A stretch of DNA of 64,000 nt from Agrobacterium vitis (GCF_014926405.1 NZ_JACXXJ020000005.1:2299001-2363000), one strand, 5' to 3'. Numbered from the stretch's first letter, positions 8,322-18,651 are shown. Program-made: numbers and translations. The notes: generated by a model not told the origin, from the sequence alone.

Positions 8322-8972
8322 ATGATCAAAATTGAGAATTTCGACAATAAATATACTGATGATCTTTTTTCAATATCGCTCGCCACTGGTCACCTCGGAG
8401 GAGATGCATCGCATCTATATGACGATCCGAAATTAATAGGCCTGATCTACTCAACTCCTTATGCTACTCTGGAACCATCCATGGTTCTCCTTGTAACGGA
8501 TGATCAGGGTGTTGCCGGATTTGCACTTGGGGTGACAGATACTTCGCTTTGGGAGGATCGACTGGAGAGGGATTGGTGGCCGCGACTCCGAGCAGAGTAT
8601 CCAGACCCCAGCTATCTTCCATCGTCAGAATGGACACACGATCAGCGTCGTTTTCATATGATTCACCATCCATCCCGGATACCGACAGCGATTTTGGGCT
8701 CATACCCGGCACATCTCCACATGAATTTACGACCCCGAGCACAGGGAGCGGGTGTAGGGATGCGGCTTCTCAATGCGTGGCTGGATCTTATCGCTCCATA
8801 CGCCCCGTCAGGAGTGCATGTAGGAGCCAATCGGCACAATGAAAGAGCGGTCAACTTTTGGAAACGAGCAGGTTTCCGTGAGCTGGAAATAGAGCCCATG
8901 CAACTTAGTCGGACGATATTGTTGGGCCGTGAATTTTCTGCATCCGAGCCAGCTTTGTCGGGCAATTCCTAA
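8322..8972 (+). CDS. GNAT-family N-acetyltransferase
   Basis: The 216-residue protein has the GNAT acetyl-CoA site LRPRAQGAGVGMRLLNAWLD near residue 138 (Q/R-x-x-G-x-G/A). A C-terminal VGANRHNERAVNFWKRAGF is the usual motif B. The N-terminal half (LATGHLGGDASHLYDDPKL) resembles the acetyltransferase group related to the O-GlcNAcase C-terminal domain. The acceptor is unknown. ATG 8322 is preferred over GTG 8286 because the domain starts there; the ribosome binding site is weak (AGGGGA, about 13 bases away). AT-rich codon use relative to flanking cys genes fits the patchy character of this region. Confidence 0.82.
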   Translation: MIKIENFDNKYTDDLFSISLATGHLGGDASHLYDDPKLIGLIYSTPYATLEPSMVLLVTDDQGVAGFALGVTDTSLWEDRLERDWWPRLRAEYPDPSYLPSSEWTHDQRRFHMIHHPSRIPTAILGSYPAHLHMNLRPRAQGAGVGMRLLNAWLDLIAPYAPSGVHVGANRHNERAVNFWKRAGFRELEIEPMQLSRTILLGREFSASEPALSGNS

Positions 8973-9077
8973 CATCCGCGACAAAATCACCATCCCTGAT
9001 TTTTCAAATAAAATTCCGCCGCAAAACCCTCTCGCAAAACACACACTTCACGGAGATTTTGAAGACGGCCTCATAGC

Positions 9078-9119
9078 AAATAAAAGCCGCCATGCGTTTC
9101 TCCAACACATGACGGCTTT
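9078..9119 (-). terminator. Terminator of the cys operon
   Basis: Stem AAAGCCG-C-CATG / CATG-A-CGGCTTT, read on the minus strand and followed by TTTTATTTG, lies about 40 bases beyond the cysN stop. Confidence 0.75.
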
Positions 9120-9156
9120 CACAAATCAGTTCACCGGCCAATACAGCCGATGAAAA

Positions 9157-10695
9157 TTACCCCTCAATCCCGTCCAGCAAGTCCCGCGCCTTGGCGGTCG
9201 TCACGCGGCGCAGTTCCACTTCATCGCGGCGGGCGGCCAGCAGTTCGGTGGCCATGAGCTGGTCGGCGAGATCGGCGGGCAGCGAGAGAAGAACGCGGGC
9301 TTCGCCGGTGTTCAGGCCATCGACATCCGAGCGCTTGGCGGTGATCATGCCACCAGCCACCGTGTTGTTGGTGTCGGGGTCGATCAGGATGAAGGCACCG
9401 GTCGAGCGGTTCTGCTCGTAGGGGTCAAACACCGCCTTTTCATCGAAGCCCAAATGCACCTTGCCGATGGCGTTCATGGCCAGGCTTTCCGCCGGACCCC
9501 ATTTGCCGTTTTTCAGATCCAGTTGCTGGACTGGCTTGACCTGGACGCGCTGGCGGCGCGATCCACTTTTCAGCCAGTAGCGCTTGTTGGGCAGAATGCC
9601 ATCAGGCTGCAAAGCCACGAGCTGTGCATCGAAGGCCAGGCCAACCTGTGGCTCGGCATCGAGCGAGACGATCATATCGCCGCGCGATACATCCACCTGC
9701 CGGTCGAGCACCAGGGTAATGGCATCGCCAGCCACAGCCGCATTGCGCACCAGGTCGAAGGTGACGATCTGCTTGACATTGGCAATGGCGCCCGAGGGCA
9801 GGATGGCAACGCTGTCGCCTGGCTTGACCGCGCCACCGGCCACCGTCCCCTGGTAGCCGCGAAAGCTTTCACCCGGACGCGACACGCGCTGCACCGGCAG
9901 GCGGAAACCCGTCGATTGTGCCGAACGCGAGGTGGCGCGTTCCAGCGCTTCCACCAGCGTCGGGCCGTCATACCACGGCATACGCTCCTGGCCGGAATAG
10001 ACGACATTTTCGCCCTTCAGCGCCGACATCGGAATGGCCGTGGTCTGGCGCACGCCGAGCGTCAAGGCGATGTCCTTGAATTCCTGGACGATGGCGTCGA
10101 AACCAGCCTTGTCGTAATTGGTCAGGTCGATCTTGTTGACGGCCAGCACGAATTGCTTGATGCCCATCAAGGATGCAATCGTCGCATGGCGACGGGTCTG
10201 CTCCAAAATACCGGCGCGGGCATCGACCAGCAGCACCGCGAGGTCGGCAGTCGAGGCACCGGTTGCCATATTGCGGGTATATTGCTCATGGCCGGGCGTG
10301 TCGGCGACGATGAAGGAGCGCTTGTCGGTGGCGAAATAACGATAGGCGACATCGATAGTGATGCCCTGTTCGCGTTCCGCCTGAAGACCGTCGAGCAGCA
10401 GCGCGAAATCCGGCAGGCCAAGATCGTTCTGCTTGCCGCTGTCGCGTCGCAGCGTTGCCGCCTGGTCTTCCTTGACCGCCTTGGTATCCCACAGCAACCG
10501 GCCAATCAGCGTCGATTTGCCGTCATCGACCGAACCACAGGTGATCAAGCGCAAGGGCCGGGAATCACGACCGGTATAGGCCGCTTCGGACTGAGGAACA
10601 GCATTTGCCAAGGAAAGCCCCTGCGACGATTCTTTGGAGGAAAAATCCGATGTGGACGCCAGATTGGCGGCGAGTGCGGTTGCGCTTGCGGTCAT
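9157..10695 (-). CDS. cysN: Sulfate adenylyltransferase subunit 1 (GTPase)
   Basis: CysN is the GTPase subunit that drives ATP sulfurylase, giving APS from sulfate and ATP together with CysD. The 512-residue protein has the P-loop GSVDDGKST at residues 54-62, the G3 motif DTPGHEQY, and NKID as G4. Two beta-barrel domains follow. It ends at GIEG without a CysC (APS kinase) fusion, in line with direct APS reduction by CysH. The start is ATG 10695, one base past the cysD stop, so the two are translationally coupled. An open frame continues upstream inside cysD and is not used. A related decayed 3' fragment lies at 7910-8099. Confidence 0.96.
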   Translation of the reverse strand: MTASATALAANLASTSDFSSKESSQGLSLANAVPQSEAAYTGRDSRPLRLITCGSVDDGKSTLIGRLLWDTKAVKEDQAATLRRDSGKQNDLGLPDFALLLDGLQAEREQGITIDVAYRYFATDKRSFIVADTPGHEQYTRNMATGASTADLAVLLVDARAGILEQTRRHATIASLMGIKQFVLAVNKIDLTNYDKAGFDAIVQEFKDIALTLGVRQTTAIPMSALKGENVVYSGQERMPWYDGPTLVEALERATSRSAQSTGFRLPVQRVSRPGESFRGYQGTVAGGAVKPGDSVAILPSGAIANVKQIVTFDLVRNAAVAGDAITLVLDRQVDVSRGDMIVSLDAEPQVGLAFDAQLVALQPDGILPNKRYWLKSGSRRQRVQVKPVQQLDLKNGKWGPAESLAMNAIGKVHLGFDEKAVFDPYEQNRSTGAFILIDPDTNNTVAGGMITAKRSDVDGLNTGEARVLLSLPADLADQLMATELLAARRDEVELRRVTTAKARDLLDGIEG

Positions 10696-10696
10696 C

Positions 10697-11728
10697 TCAG
10701 AAATATCCTTCGCGTTTCTTCTTTTCCATCGATCCGGACTGGTCACGGTCGATAGCGCGACCCTGACGCTCGGAGACGGTGGCAATTTCCAGTTCGGCGA
10801 TCACGTCATCCAGGGTCCGGGCCTCGGATCGGAGCGCGCCGGTCAGCGGGAAGCAGCCGAGCGTGCGGAAGCGGATCGAGCCATGCTGGACCTTTTCGCC
10901 CGGCAGCAGTTCCAGCCGCTCGTCTTCTGCCAGGATCATCATGCCATCGCGCTCAATGAAGGGCCGCTTTTCGGCGAAATACAGCGGCACCAGCGGAATG
11001 TTTTCCGCCTGAATATAGCGCCAGATATCGACTTCCGTCCAGTTGGACAGCGGGAAGGCCCGCACGCTTTCACCCCGACGGATCATGCCATTATAGACAT
11101 TCCACAGTTCCGGGCGCTGGTTGCGCGGGTCCCATTTATGGTCGGGCGTACGGAAGGAATAGATCCGCTCCTTGGCGCGCGAGGCTTCCTCATCGCGACG
11201 CGCACCGCCGAAAGCAGCATCATATTTGCCAGCGTCCAGCGCCTGACGCAGCGCCTCGGTCTTCATGATATCGGTATAAAGCGCCGAGCCATGGGAAAAG
11301 GGTGTGACACCTTCGGTCTTGCCACGCGGATTGGTATGGACGACCAGATCCAGATCATAGCGCTTCGCCATCTCGTCGCGGAAGGCGATCATTTCCTTGA
11401 ACTTCCAGCCGGTATCGATATGCAGCAGCGGAAACGGCACCCGGCCCGGATAAAAGGCCTTGCGCGCCAAGTGCAGCAGCACGGACGAATCCTTGCCGAT
11501 CGAATAGAGCATCACCGGATTGTCGAACTCGCCAGCCACTTCGCGGAAAATATGGATCGCCTCGTTTTCCAGCGCCTTCAAATGCGGATCAAGCGGCGCA
11601 CGGGCCACGACCTCCTTGGAATGCGGATCAAACTCGGACTGGTGCAAATGCATGACTTGATTTCCAGATGCGTGCGGCCCAGATTCGGGCTGCGATGACG
11701 GCTGCGGGGGCAGGCTCTGTACGGACAT
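10697..11728 (-). CDS. cysD: Sulfate adenylyltransferase subunit 2
   Basis: CysD is the catalytic ATP sulfurylase subunit of the PP-loop ATPase family. The 343-residue protein has the PP-loop [17 protein letters not shown] near residue 75. The family signatures [16 protein letters not shown] and [12 protein letters not shown] follow. It ends in the usual EKKKREGYF. The first 30 residues are a low-complexity proline/serine/glutamine extension beyond the core. The order is cysH-cysD-cysN on the minus strand; the gap to cysH is 81 bases and cysN starts immediately after. Confidence 0.96.
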   Translation of the reverse strand: MSVQSLPPQPSSQPESGPHASGNQVMHLHQSEFDPHSKEVVARAPLDPHLKALENEAIHIFREVAGEFDNPVMLYSIGKDSSVLLHLARKAFYPGRVPFPLLHIDTGWKFKEMIAFRDEMAKRYDLDLVVHTNPRGKTEGVTPFSHGSALYTDIMKTEALRQALDAGKYDAAFGGARRDEEASRAKERIYSFRTPDHKWDPRNQRPELWNVYNGMIRRGESVRAFPLSNWTEVDIWRYIQAENIPLVPLYFAEKRPFIERDGMMILAEDERLELLPGEKVQHGSIRFRTLGCFPLTGALRSEARTLDDVIAELEIATVSERQGRAIDRDQSGSMEKKKREGYF

Positions 11729-11809
11729 AAAACATATTCCTAGTTGCCGATGACTGGTCTTGGCTAGCCTTGAACGGGAAAAACCTCGCCAAAAGCCCAG
11801 AAACGGCTG

Positions 11810-12559
11810 TTAAAGGGAACTGGAATTCAGCGATGGGATAGCAGCGTCCGGCACATGCAGGCCGCATTCGCGCTTCTCGTCGTTTTCCCACCACCAGCGG
11901 CCGGCCCGCTCGGGCTCGCCCGGCTTGATCGCACGAGTGCAGGGTTCACAGCCAATCGAGGGATAGCCACGCGCATGCAGCGGGTTGATCGGCACAGCCT
12001 CACTCTCCACATAGGCATTGATATCGTCCAGTGACCAATCGGCCAGCGGGTTGATCTTGATCAGGTTGCGCTCGGCGTCATATTCGGCGAACGGCGTGGT
12101 GGCACGATTGCCGGACTGGCTGCGGCGCAGGCCCGTCACCCAGACAGAAGCACCTTGCAGCGCCCGCGCCAGAGGAACAAGCTTGCGCACATGACAGCAG
12201 GCATGGCGCGCTTCGACGCTTTCGTAAAAGCCGTTCAAGCCATATTTTGCCGCATAGGCGTCAATATCGTCCTGATCGGGCGCATATTGCGTGATGGAAA
12301 GGCCGAAACGCTCTTCAGTCTCAGCGATCAGATCAAGGGTTTCCTTGAACAGGCGACCGGTCTGCAAGGTTGCAACCTCAATGGAAAGACCGGCAAGGCC
12401 GATTGCCGCCGTAATCACCTGATCCTCAAGACCGAGGCTCGTGGTGAACACCGACCGGCCACCAAGCTCCTGAACAAGACGCAGACGGGCGGTGAGATCA
12501 AGATCAGCGAGAGCCGCGTCCAAGGTGGCAACGGCCTGAGGATTGGATTGCGATGTCAT
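11810..12559 (-). CDS. cysH: Adenylyl-sulfate (APS) reductase
   Basis: CysH reduces activated sulfate to sulfite with thioredoxin or glutathione. The 249-residue protein carries both cysteine pairs needed for a 4Fe-4S cluster, RHACCHVRK near residue 120 and GCEPC near residue 206. These mark the assimilatory APS reductase class rather than the cluster-free PAPS class. The final catalytic Cys lies in ECGLH near the C-terminus. The absence of an APS kinase domain on CysN supports APS as substrate. It is first in the cys operon. An AGGA ten bases before the ATG is the last of three tandem 15-bp units. Confidence 0.95.
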   Translation of the reverse strand: MTSQSNPQAVATLDAALADLDLTARLRLVQELGGRSVFTTSLGLEDQVITAAIGLAGLSIEVATLQTGRLFKETLDLIAETEERFGLSITQYAPDQDDIDAYAAKYGLNGFYESVEARHACCHVRKLVPLARALQGASVWVTGLRRSQSGNRATTPFAEYDAERNLIKINPLADWSLDDINAYVESEAVPINPLHARGYPSIGCEPCTRAIKPGEPERAGRWWWENDEKRECGLHVPDAAIPSLNSSSL

Positions 12560-12562
12560 TCG

Positions 12563-12607
12563 TTCTAATTCCTAGAGGGCGATTTCCCAGAGGGTAATTT
12601 CCTAGCG
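12563..12607 (-). repeat. Three tandem 15-bp units directly upstream of cysH
   Basis: On the minus strand the units read CGCTAGGAAATTACC, CTCTGGGAAATCGCC and CTCTAGGAATTAGAA, ending four bases before the ATG at 12559. Each holds an AGGA or GGGA, so the array multiplies a Shine-Dalgarno-like core. Confidence 0.7.
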
Positions 12608-12884
12608 GGCCTACTGAATGTCCGACCAAGGCCCACTCCCAACGGTTGCGCTTGGCATATCCTGGCTGCACCCGGCATAAGCCTGTCATTTGGCCAAGTA
12701 TCGATGGTTTTATCGCCAAAAGACAGGAATTGCCTTTTATGCTGCCGCCAATGCGGAGCAAATATCACTCAAAGCCAAAGATATGGCGCAATTCCTGCCG
12801 CCTCGTCCTTGTCGCTCTTATCCTTCTTGCCACCTCTTTACCTCTTGCCTTTTTGGCTGCCCGCCCGGTTCATTCCAAACGAAA
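12608..12884. other. Upstream region of the cys operon
   Basis: No gene is supported. Short open frames overlap here in several frames without ribosome binding sites or recognisable motifs. It must hold the cysH promoter; no clear CysB-like site or riboswitch was recognised. Confidence 0.4.
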
Positions 12885-12911
12885 ACGCCGGAAAGCAAAG
12901 CTTTCCGGCGT
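12880..12911 (-). terminator. Terminator downstream of the chemoreceptor
   Basis: A perfect 12-bp stem ACGCCGGAAAGC / GCTTTCCGGCGT has a 3-base loop. On the minus strand it is followed by TTTTCGTTT, so it terminates transcription from the chemoreceptor gene. Confidence 0.8.
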
Positions 12912-12993
12912 AATATCATTGATAACAAGGGGATCTCCCCTTTGAGCGTTGCAGCGACAGCGCCTGCAACCCCTTATCAGTCTGGCAAACCAT

Positions 12994-13093
12994 ACAGCGC
13001 CGTGCGTTTTATAAAACGCACGGCGCTGTAACACTTTAAATCTGTTGCATAACTTTCTCCTGCAATCGATTCCGATTTAAGGAATTATGCAAT
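12994..13093. repeat. RIME-like intergenic element 1
   Basis: It contains a perfect 36-bp palindrome at 12994-13029 centred on GTTTTATAAAAC. A second, looser inverted repeat with arms TTGCATAA / TTATGCAA follows, ending near 13093. The two-palindrome plan matches elements at 24469 and 53020. Confidence 0.75.
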
Positions 13094-13097
13094 AGCC

Positions 13098-15071
13098 TCA
13101 GAACTCTTCCCAGGACTGATCGGCAGTGGCAGCCGTCGCTGACGATTTTCCGGAAAAGGCACTGGCGATCTTGCGGCCAAGCGCACGGGCGGGTGAAGCC
13201 ACCGGAGCCTGGGCGGGATGAATGGGGGCGGGACGAACCGGGGCGGCATAGGCCGATCCAGAATTAAACCCACTTTGCCCGCCGCCAGCCAGCTTGAATT
13301 GCGACAGCAACTGGTTCAGCGAGGCGACTTCTCTTGCCAGGCCGTGGCTTGCAGCCGTGGATTCCTCCACCATCGCCGCGTTCTTCTGGGTATCCTGGTC
13401 CATCTGGTTCACAGCGGTATTGATCTGCTGGAGACCGGAAGACTGTTCGTGGGCCGCCTCGACGATAGCGCTGACATGCCGGTTAATTTCCTGCACTTCG
13501 GCCACCATGGTTTGCAGTGCGGTACCAGTTTCACCCACCAGCTGCACACCGGACTGGACCTGGCTGTTGGAGGTGGTGATCAGCGCCTTGATGTCCTTTG
13601 CTGCATTGGCGGAACGCTGGGCAAGCTCGCGCACTTCCTGGGCAACGACTGCAAAGCCCTTGCCTGCTTCACCGGCGCGCGCCGCCTCGACGCCGGCATT
13701 CAGCGCCAGAAGATTGGTCTGGAAGGCGATTTCATCGATGACGCTGATGATGTTGGAAATCTCAGCCGATGATTTTTCGATCTGTTCCATGGCGATCACG
13801 GCGCGGCGCACCACTTCACCGGATTGCTCTGCTCCAGCCTTGGTGCGCGAAACCAGGGTTCCCGCTTCCTGGGCACGACGGGTCGAATCCTTCACCGTGG
13901 TGGTGATCTGTTCCAGGGCTGCGGCCGTTTCCTCGACGGAAGCCGCCTGCTGCTCGGTGCGCTTGGCCAGATCGTCCGCTGCCGATTTTATTTCATTGGC
14001 GCCCGCATCGATTGCCCGGGCATTCTGAGCAACATGGGTCAGCGCTTCCTGCAATTTTTCAGCCGAGCTGTTGAAGCTGGCGCGCACGCCGTCCAGATGC
14101 GAAACGAAAGGCTGTCCAATGCGATAGGAGACATCGCCATCGGACAGATGCGAAAGCCCGTTTGCCAGATTGTCGACCGCAAATTGGATATCCGCCGCTT
14201 CCCTGGCCTTTTGCTCCTCGCGCTCCAGACGCTCTTTTTCCGAGAGGCTGCGATTGGCCGCGGTTTCCTGCTCCAGACGGACACGCTCGATGGCATTGTC
14301 GCGGAACACGCCGACAGCGACAGCCATCTGCCCGACCTCATCCTTGCGCGACAGGCCAGGTATCTCCTGCTGCGATTCACCGTTTGCTAGCGCTATCATC
14401 CGACTGCGAAGCTTATCGATCGGACCGATAATGCCACGCGAGGTGACGAACAGCGCCAAAAGGATGGCCATCAGCATGACGCCGCCAAGAACCGACAGCG
14501 AGGTCAGGATCGTCGAATTGGTCTGATCGGTGAGATCATCGCTTTTCTTGAGAAGAGCTACGGAGTTCGCGTTGTTCCAATCACGCAAGTCATCCCGCCA
14601 TTTGGCAATCAACGGATCCGCCTTGAGCAGCACAAGTCTTGCTTCTGGACGCTTTCCATCAGCAACGAGTTGAACCGCCTGGTCGGTCAGAGCCTGAATG
14701 TCGCGGGCGCGGCTGGCAAATCTATCGATATCGCCGCTCAACTCCGGCGTCAGTGTCTTAGCTGTCTCCAGGCGCTTAAAAACGGTCGCAATCGCGTCCG
14801 TATAAGCCGCATTGACGCTTGCGACATCGACCGACCCGGCATCATAGGAGATCATCTGGTAAGCACCATATCCCATTGCCACAAGCGAGGTTGTGGCGCG
14901 GAACATCTGGCTTGCCGCAATAGTATCCGTCGTCATGAAGTCGGAATACTTCGTATCCGTCGATTTATAGCTGCTGGCCATATAGCCCAGGCCACCGATA
15001 CTGATCACGCAGACCGGAACGATCAGCGACAAAATTTTCGTGCGAATGCTCGCATTGGCCAAAAAAGACAT
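13098..15071 (-). CDS. Methyl-accepting chemotaxis protein
   Basis: The 657-residue transmembrane chemoreceptor feeds the CheA-CheW kinase complex. TM1 is at about residues 10-32 and the periplasmic four-helix-type sensor at about 33-195. TM2 ([17 protein letters not shown]) leads to a HAMP domain at about 215-270, with a second helical insert up to 380. The signalling hairpin contains the conserved [20 protein letters not shown] tip and [16 protein letters not shown]. The C-terminus ends SWEEF, similar to the CheR/CheB-docking pentapeptide, after a proline/alanine-rich linker. The ATG at 15071 has GAGGCGAGG upstream; a longer frame to 15179 lacks support. The ligand is unknown. Confidence 0.93.
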   Translation of the reverse strand: MSFLANASIRTKILSLIVPVCVISIGGLGYMASSYKSTDTKYSDFMTTDTIAASQMFRATTSLVAMGYGAYQMISYDAGSVDVASVNAAYTDAIATVFKRLETAKTLTPELSGDIDRFASRARDIQALTDQAVQLVADGKRPEARLVLLKADPLIAKWRDDLRDWNNANSVALLKKSDDLTDQTNSTILTSLSVLGGVMLMAILLALFVTSRGIIGPIDKLRSRMIALANGESQQEIPGLSRKDEVGQMAVAVGVFRDNAIERVRLEQETAANRSLSEKERLEREEQKAREAADIQFAVDNLANGLSHLSDGDVSYRIGQPFVSHLDGVRASFNSSAEKLQEALTHVAQNARAIDAGANEIKSAADDLAKRTEQQAASVEETAAALEQITTTVKDSTRRAQEAGTLVSRTKAGAEQSGEVVRRAVIAMEQIEKSSAEISNIISVIDEIAFQTNLLALNAGVEAARAGEAGKGFAVVAQEVRELAQRSANAAKDIKALITTSNSQVQSGVQLVGETGTALQTMVAEVQEINRHVSAIVEAAHEQSSGLQQINTAVNQMDQDTQKNAAMVEESTAASHGLAREVASLNQLLSQFKLAGGGQSGFNSGSAYAAPVRPAPIHPAQAPVASPARALGRKIASAFSGKSSATAATADQSWEEF

Positions 15072-15448
15072 TATGCCTCGCCTCTTAAAATTATGGGGGT
15101 GGGGAAGGAACAGAGGGAGAGGCAAGCTCTCACGAACCTGACGCTGCTTTCTTGGCTTGGCAAGAGTGCGACAGGCCACCCATCATGGGTGTTTTTACGA
15201 TAGATTTCATATAGCACAATTAAGATTTAATATTTCCCTAAAATAGGTTGGGTAAATTCGAAAGGTCGAAGTCGTAACGGCAACGAAAAATCTGCCCTCA
15301 CCCAGACCGTGGAAATATTCGACCAAAAGGTATTGAAAACCGGTCGCCGGGACGCAATTTTGCCGCCGTCGCAAGGCCAGATTTCCAAAGAAACCCGTTT
15401 TGAGCAGGTCTGTGCGTGAAAACACGAATCTCTACACGCCGCACACAC
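15072..15448. other. Upstream region of the chemoreceptor gene
   Basis: No gene, RNA or repeat recognised. It should contain the chemoreceptor promoter; no clear sigma factor motif could be picked by eye. Confidence 0.35.
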
Positions 15449-15484
15449 AACAAAAAAGGCGAGGTTGCCTGACAACCTCGCCTT
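15449..15484 (-). terminator. Terminator downstream of the small lipoprotein gene
   Basis: A perfect 12-bp stem AAGGCGAGGTTG / CAACCTCGCCTT, followed on the minus strand by TTTTTTGTTG. Confidence 0.85.
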
Positions 15485-15577
15485 CATCCATTTTCGTGCG
15501 CTTTAGAAGACACGGTTTCGAAAACCGGGCACCGTCAATTGACGTTTGCCCGACCTCTCATCACGCAGATCACAGCA

Positions 15578-15994
15578 TTATGCGCCGCCCAGAAACTCTT
15601 CGCACCAGGTCTTGCCGCTTTCGACAGGCCTGTCGATGACAGGCTTGATCGCACGGATGACATAATCCGGAGAGACTGTGACGCGCACTTCACAGCGCAG
15701 ATATTCGGTGCGCCCGGCCTTGGTAACCTTGCCGCGCTTGCCATCGGGCGTTTGCGCATAGGTCGGAGCGACCGTGCGGGTCCTGAAGCCGCCGCGCCAG
15801 CTATAGACGGTAGCACCACCAGCCTGTTCGTCGTTGATCGGTGGTCCGAACTTGGCAAAGAAGGCGCCCGCCGGCTGGCCGACCCAGCGCTCTTCCACCA
15901 GATTTTTCTTCTGTACAGGTATGACACCCGATGTCGTGGTACATCCAGCCAGCGCCAGCGCCAAGCCAGCCGTCAGCATGATCCGAAAATTCAT
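15578..15994 (-). CDS. Small lipoprotein of unknown function
   Basis: The 138-residue protein begins with a short signal peptide and lipobox LALALAGC with the cysteine at residue 18, so it should be a lipid-anchored envelope protein. The mature part has a pattern EERWVGQPAGAFFAKFGPP and YSWRGG, as seen in SmpA/BamE-like small lipoproteins. Two later cysteines are found in LRCEVRV and TWCEEF. I recognise no definite family. AAGGGA is found upstream of the ATG at 15994. It is monocistronic with its own terminator. Confidence 0.75.
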   Translation of the reverse strand: MNFRIMLTAGLALALAGCTTTSGVIPVQKKNLVEERWVGQPAGAFFAKFGPPINDEQAGGATVYSWRGGFRTRTVAPTYAQTPDGKRGKVTKAGRTEYLRCEVRVTVSPDYVIRAIKPVIDRPVESGKTWCEEFLGGA

Positions 15995-16353
15995 AATTCT
16001 GTCCCTTGGTAACCCGCTTCAAGCGGCCCGGCCGGGCAGAGCCCTGCCCCGGCCACACCTGTGCCACTTTGTCTTTCGCCTTTATCCCCAAAACCTTAAA
16101 TTGGAAATCACCAAGTTTCTTGCTCACGTCAACTTGTTTCAAAACGGCAACATTGAAATACCGCGAACCGAAATTGATAAAAGATAATATTATTCATTAA
16201 ATACAAAGAATTAACTCAATTTTTCCGCAACCGTTCGAGGCACGCGGCACCCTCTGCGTGCGGCATTCTCACCCCTGTTGAAAAGCCATGATTTTTTTAA
16301 AGCCACCCGCTTGTCTATTGTGAAGCCCTGGTTTATACGGGCGCCACTGGTCA

Positions 16354-16430
16354 CGGAGTGTAGCGCAGTCTGGTAGCGCACCACGTTCGGGACGTGGGGG
16401 TCGAGTGTTCGAATCACTCCACTCCGACCA
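16354..16430 (+). tRNA. tRNA-Pro (anticodon CGG)
   Basis: A cloverleaf of 77 bases includes encoded CCA. Acceptor CGGAGTG pairs with CACTCCG, the anticodon arm is CCACG-TTCGGGA-CGTGG, and the T arm is GAGTG-TTCGAAT-CACTC. The region 16431-16767 beyond it shows no gene or island signature. Confidence 0.95.
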
Positions 16431-16767
16431 GGTCAAAGGCTTTTCCCGAAGCCTGTTTTTTCCTCACTATTTAAAGCACCTGCTTCTCGTGGTATCATCC
16501 TATACGATGTTATTTCGTGACCGATTTTAACTGGCTGCGCAGTCAAGGGCCTGAAGTTCAGGTATCTGGGACTAGCCAAAAAATCATAATATGGAGGGAT
16601 TTTTTTTAAATCCTGCATGGTGGAGGGAATTGTACCTTAACGAGAAGATTGTCATAAAGACATAAAAGTCTGGGTTGCAGACTGCGAACGCGGCAAGGTT
16701 CACCAAATGTCGTCATAATAATTTGTTTTTTCTGCATTATTTGTAAAAGTCATTCCCCTCGGAGGGG

Positions 16768-18651
16768 ATGATGCAGAGGCCGGACAGGTCTCAGCCAGGG
16801 GTGGCTGTTCTGTCGGGCTCCGATTCAGGGGTTTTCAATGATCAAGAACTATTCATGAGCCGGAGTAAGACCACGCGCGGCGGCGTCGAGGAGTTACGGG
16901 CAGCCCTGGCGCGCAGCAAGGCGGGCTTCCTGTCCATTGCCCTGTTCAGTTTCTTCGTCAACCTTCTGGTCCTGACCGGACCCTTGTTCATGCTTCAGGT
17001 CTATGATCGGGTGCTGGCGGCACGCTCGGAGGCGACGCTTCTGGTCCTGTTCCTGCTGGTCATCCTGCTCTATGCGATCATGGGCATTCTCGACCACGTC
17101 CGGTCACGCATCGCCGCCCGGATCGGGGCGCGGCTCCAGGGCGAATTTGACATCAGGGTGTTTCGTGCCCTGCTCGATCGATCCGCACTGGCATCGAAGG
17201 GCGTTGCCGGTCCACGCGGCATGCGTGATCTGGACGCCCTGCAAAAAATGCTGTCTTCCTCGGCGATTTTTGCCGTTTTCGACATTCCCTGGACGCCGGT
17301 TTTCCTGTTCGTGATCTTCGTTTTCCATCCATGGATGGGCTATCTGGCGCTGGCGGGCGGGCTGCTGCTGATCGCGCTGACGCTGCTGAACCAGCGCGGG
17401 ACGAAGCGTATCCAGGCAAAAGCTACCGATGCCAGCCGGATCAGCGACGAGATGACCATGGCCTTGGCCCGCGACGCCGAAACGGTCAAGGCCCTGGGCA
17501 TGCGCAAGAGTGCGGCAAGACGCTGGAAGGCGACGCGCCATGCGGCGCTTGCCGCCAACATTGCCTATTCGGATACCAATGGCTTTTACACCGCCATGTC
17601 CAAGACCTTCCGGGTTTTCCTGCAATCGGCCATTCTGGCGCTCGGCGCCTGGCTGGTGCTGCGCGGCGAAATCAAGGCTGGCGCGATGATCGCCGGATCG
17701 ATCCTGATCGGTCGGGCGCTTGCACCGATTGAGACGGCCATTTCCCAATGGGGATTGATGCAGCGGGCGCAGGAAGGCTGGCGCAATCTGTCCCTGCTGC
17801 TGGAACAGATCCCCGAAGACGACACCCGCACCACGCTGCCGCGGCCCCGCGCGCTGTTGCAGGTTCAGCAGGTTACCGCCGTACCACCCGGCGAAAACGT
17901 GGCGACGCTGCGGATGATGAGTTTCGAGCTTGGCCCCGGCCACGCGCTGGGCGTGATCGGCCCCAGTGGTTCCGGCAAATCGACCCTTGCCCGGCTGCTG
18001 ACCGGTGTCTGGCAGCCGATGGCGGGCAAGATCCGGCTGGACGGCGCCGCTCTGGACCAGTATGGCCCGGACGGGCTGGCCGACCATGTCGGCTACCTGC
18101 CGCAGGACGTGGTACTGTTTGAAGGCACGATTGCCGAAAACATCGCACGCCTCACCGCCGATCCCGACCCGGACAAGGTGATTGCCGCCGCTCGCAAGGC
18201 CGCAGCCCATGAGATGATCCTGAAACTGCCACAGGGCTACGACACCCCCCTGCCCGCCACCGGCCAGCGGCTTTCCGGTGGGCAGAAGCAGCGCATCGGC
18301 CTTGCCCGCGCGCTCTACGGCGATCCGGTCCTGCTCATTCTGGACGAGCCGAATTCGAATCTGGATGCAGAAGGCTCCGTGGCGCTGAACATGGCCATCC
18401 GCGCCCTCAAGGCCAGTGGTGGCGCTGCCGTGATCATGGCGCATCGCCCGGCGGCGATTGAGGAATGCGACCTGGTGCTGATCATGGACCATGGCGCCCG
18501 CACCGCTTTTGGCCCGCGCGACGAGGTGCTGCGCACCCATCTGCGCAATGCCCAGCAAGTGGTGGGTACGAAGACAAATACGTCATGGGGGAATGCCAAA
18601 CAGGAAACCACCATGACCGGTTTCGTACCCGGCGCCCCGCGCAAGCCATAG
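16768..18651 (+). CDS. Type I secretion ABC transporter/permease (PrsD-like)
   Basis: The 627-residue half transporter powers ATP-driven export of C-terminally signalled proteins through a type I channel. Six TM helices span about residues 45-330. The nucleotide-binding domain has Walker A GPSGSGKST near residue 393, signature LSGGQKQR near 507, and Walker B LLILDEPN near 528. It groups with PrsD/HlyB-type exporters lacking a peptidase domain. The start is uncertain: GGAGGGG precedes tandem ATGs at 16768 and 16771, while ATG 16855 starts closer to the conserved domain. The fusion-protein gene follows after 10 bases. No substrate gene or outer-membrane channel is nearby. Confidence 0.88.
   Translation: MMQRPDRSQPGVAVLSGSDSGVFNDQELFMSRSKTTRGGVEELRAALARSKAGFLSIALFSFFVNLLVLTGPLFMLQVYDRVLAARSEATLLVLFLLVILLYAIMGILDHVRSRIAARIGARLQGEFDIRVFRALLDRSALASKGVAGPRGMRDLDALQKMLSSSAIFAVFDIPWTPVFLFVIFVFHPWMGYLALAGGLLLIALTLLNQRGTKRIQAKATDASRISDEMTMALARDAETVKALGMRKSAARRWKATRHAALAANIAYSDTNGFYTAMSKTFRVFLQSAILALGAWLVLRGEIKAGAMIAGSILIGRALAPIETAISQWGLMQRAQEGWRNLSLLLEQIPEDDTRTTLPRPRALLQVQQVTAVPPGENVATLRMMSFELGPGHALGVIGPSGSGKSTLARLLTGVWQPMAGKIRLDGAALDQYGPDGLADHVGYLPQDVVLFEGTIAENIARLTADPDPDKVIAAARKAAAHEMILKLPQGYDTPLPATGQRLSGGQKQRIGLARALYGDPVLLILDEPNSNLDAEGSVALNMAIRALKASGGAAVIMAHRPAAIEECDLVLIMDHGARTAFGPRDEVLRTHLRNAQQVVGTKTNTSWGNAKQETTMTGFVPGAPRKP

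Noticed and set aside
9454..10755. 433-codon frame on the plus strand
   Set aside because: It is the mirror of cysN, with histidine- and glutamine-rich nonsense composition typical of antisense frames in GC-rich genes.
17104..18558. 484-codon frame on the minus strand
   Set aside because: Antisense shadow of the type I secretion ABC gene.
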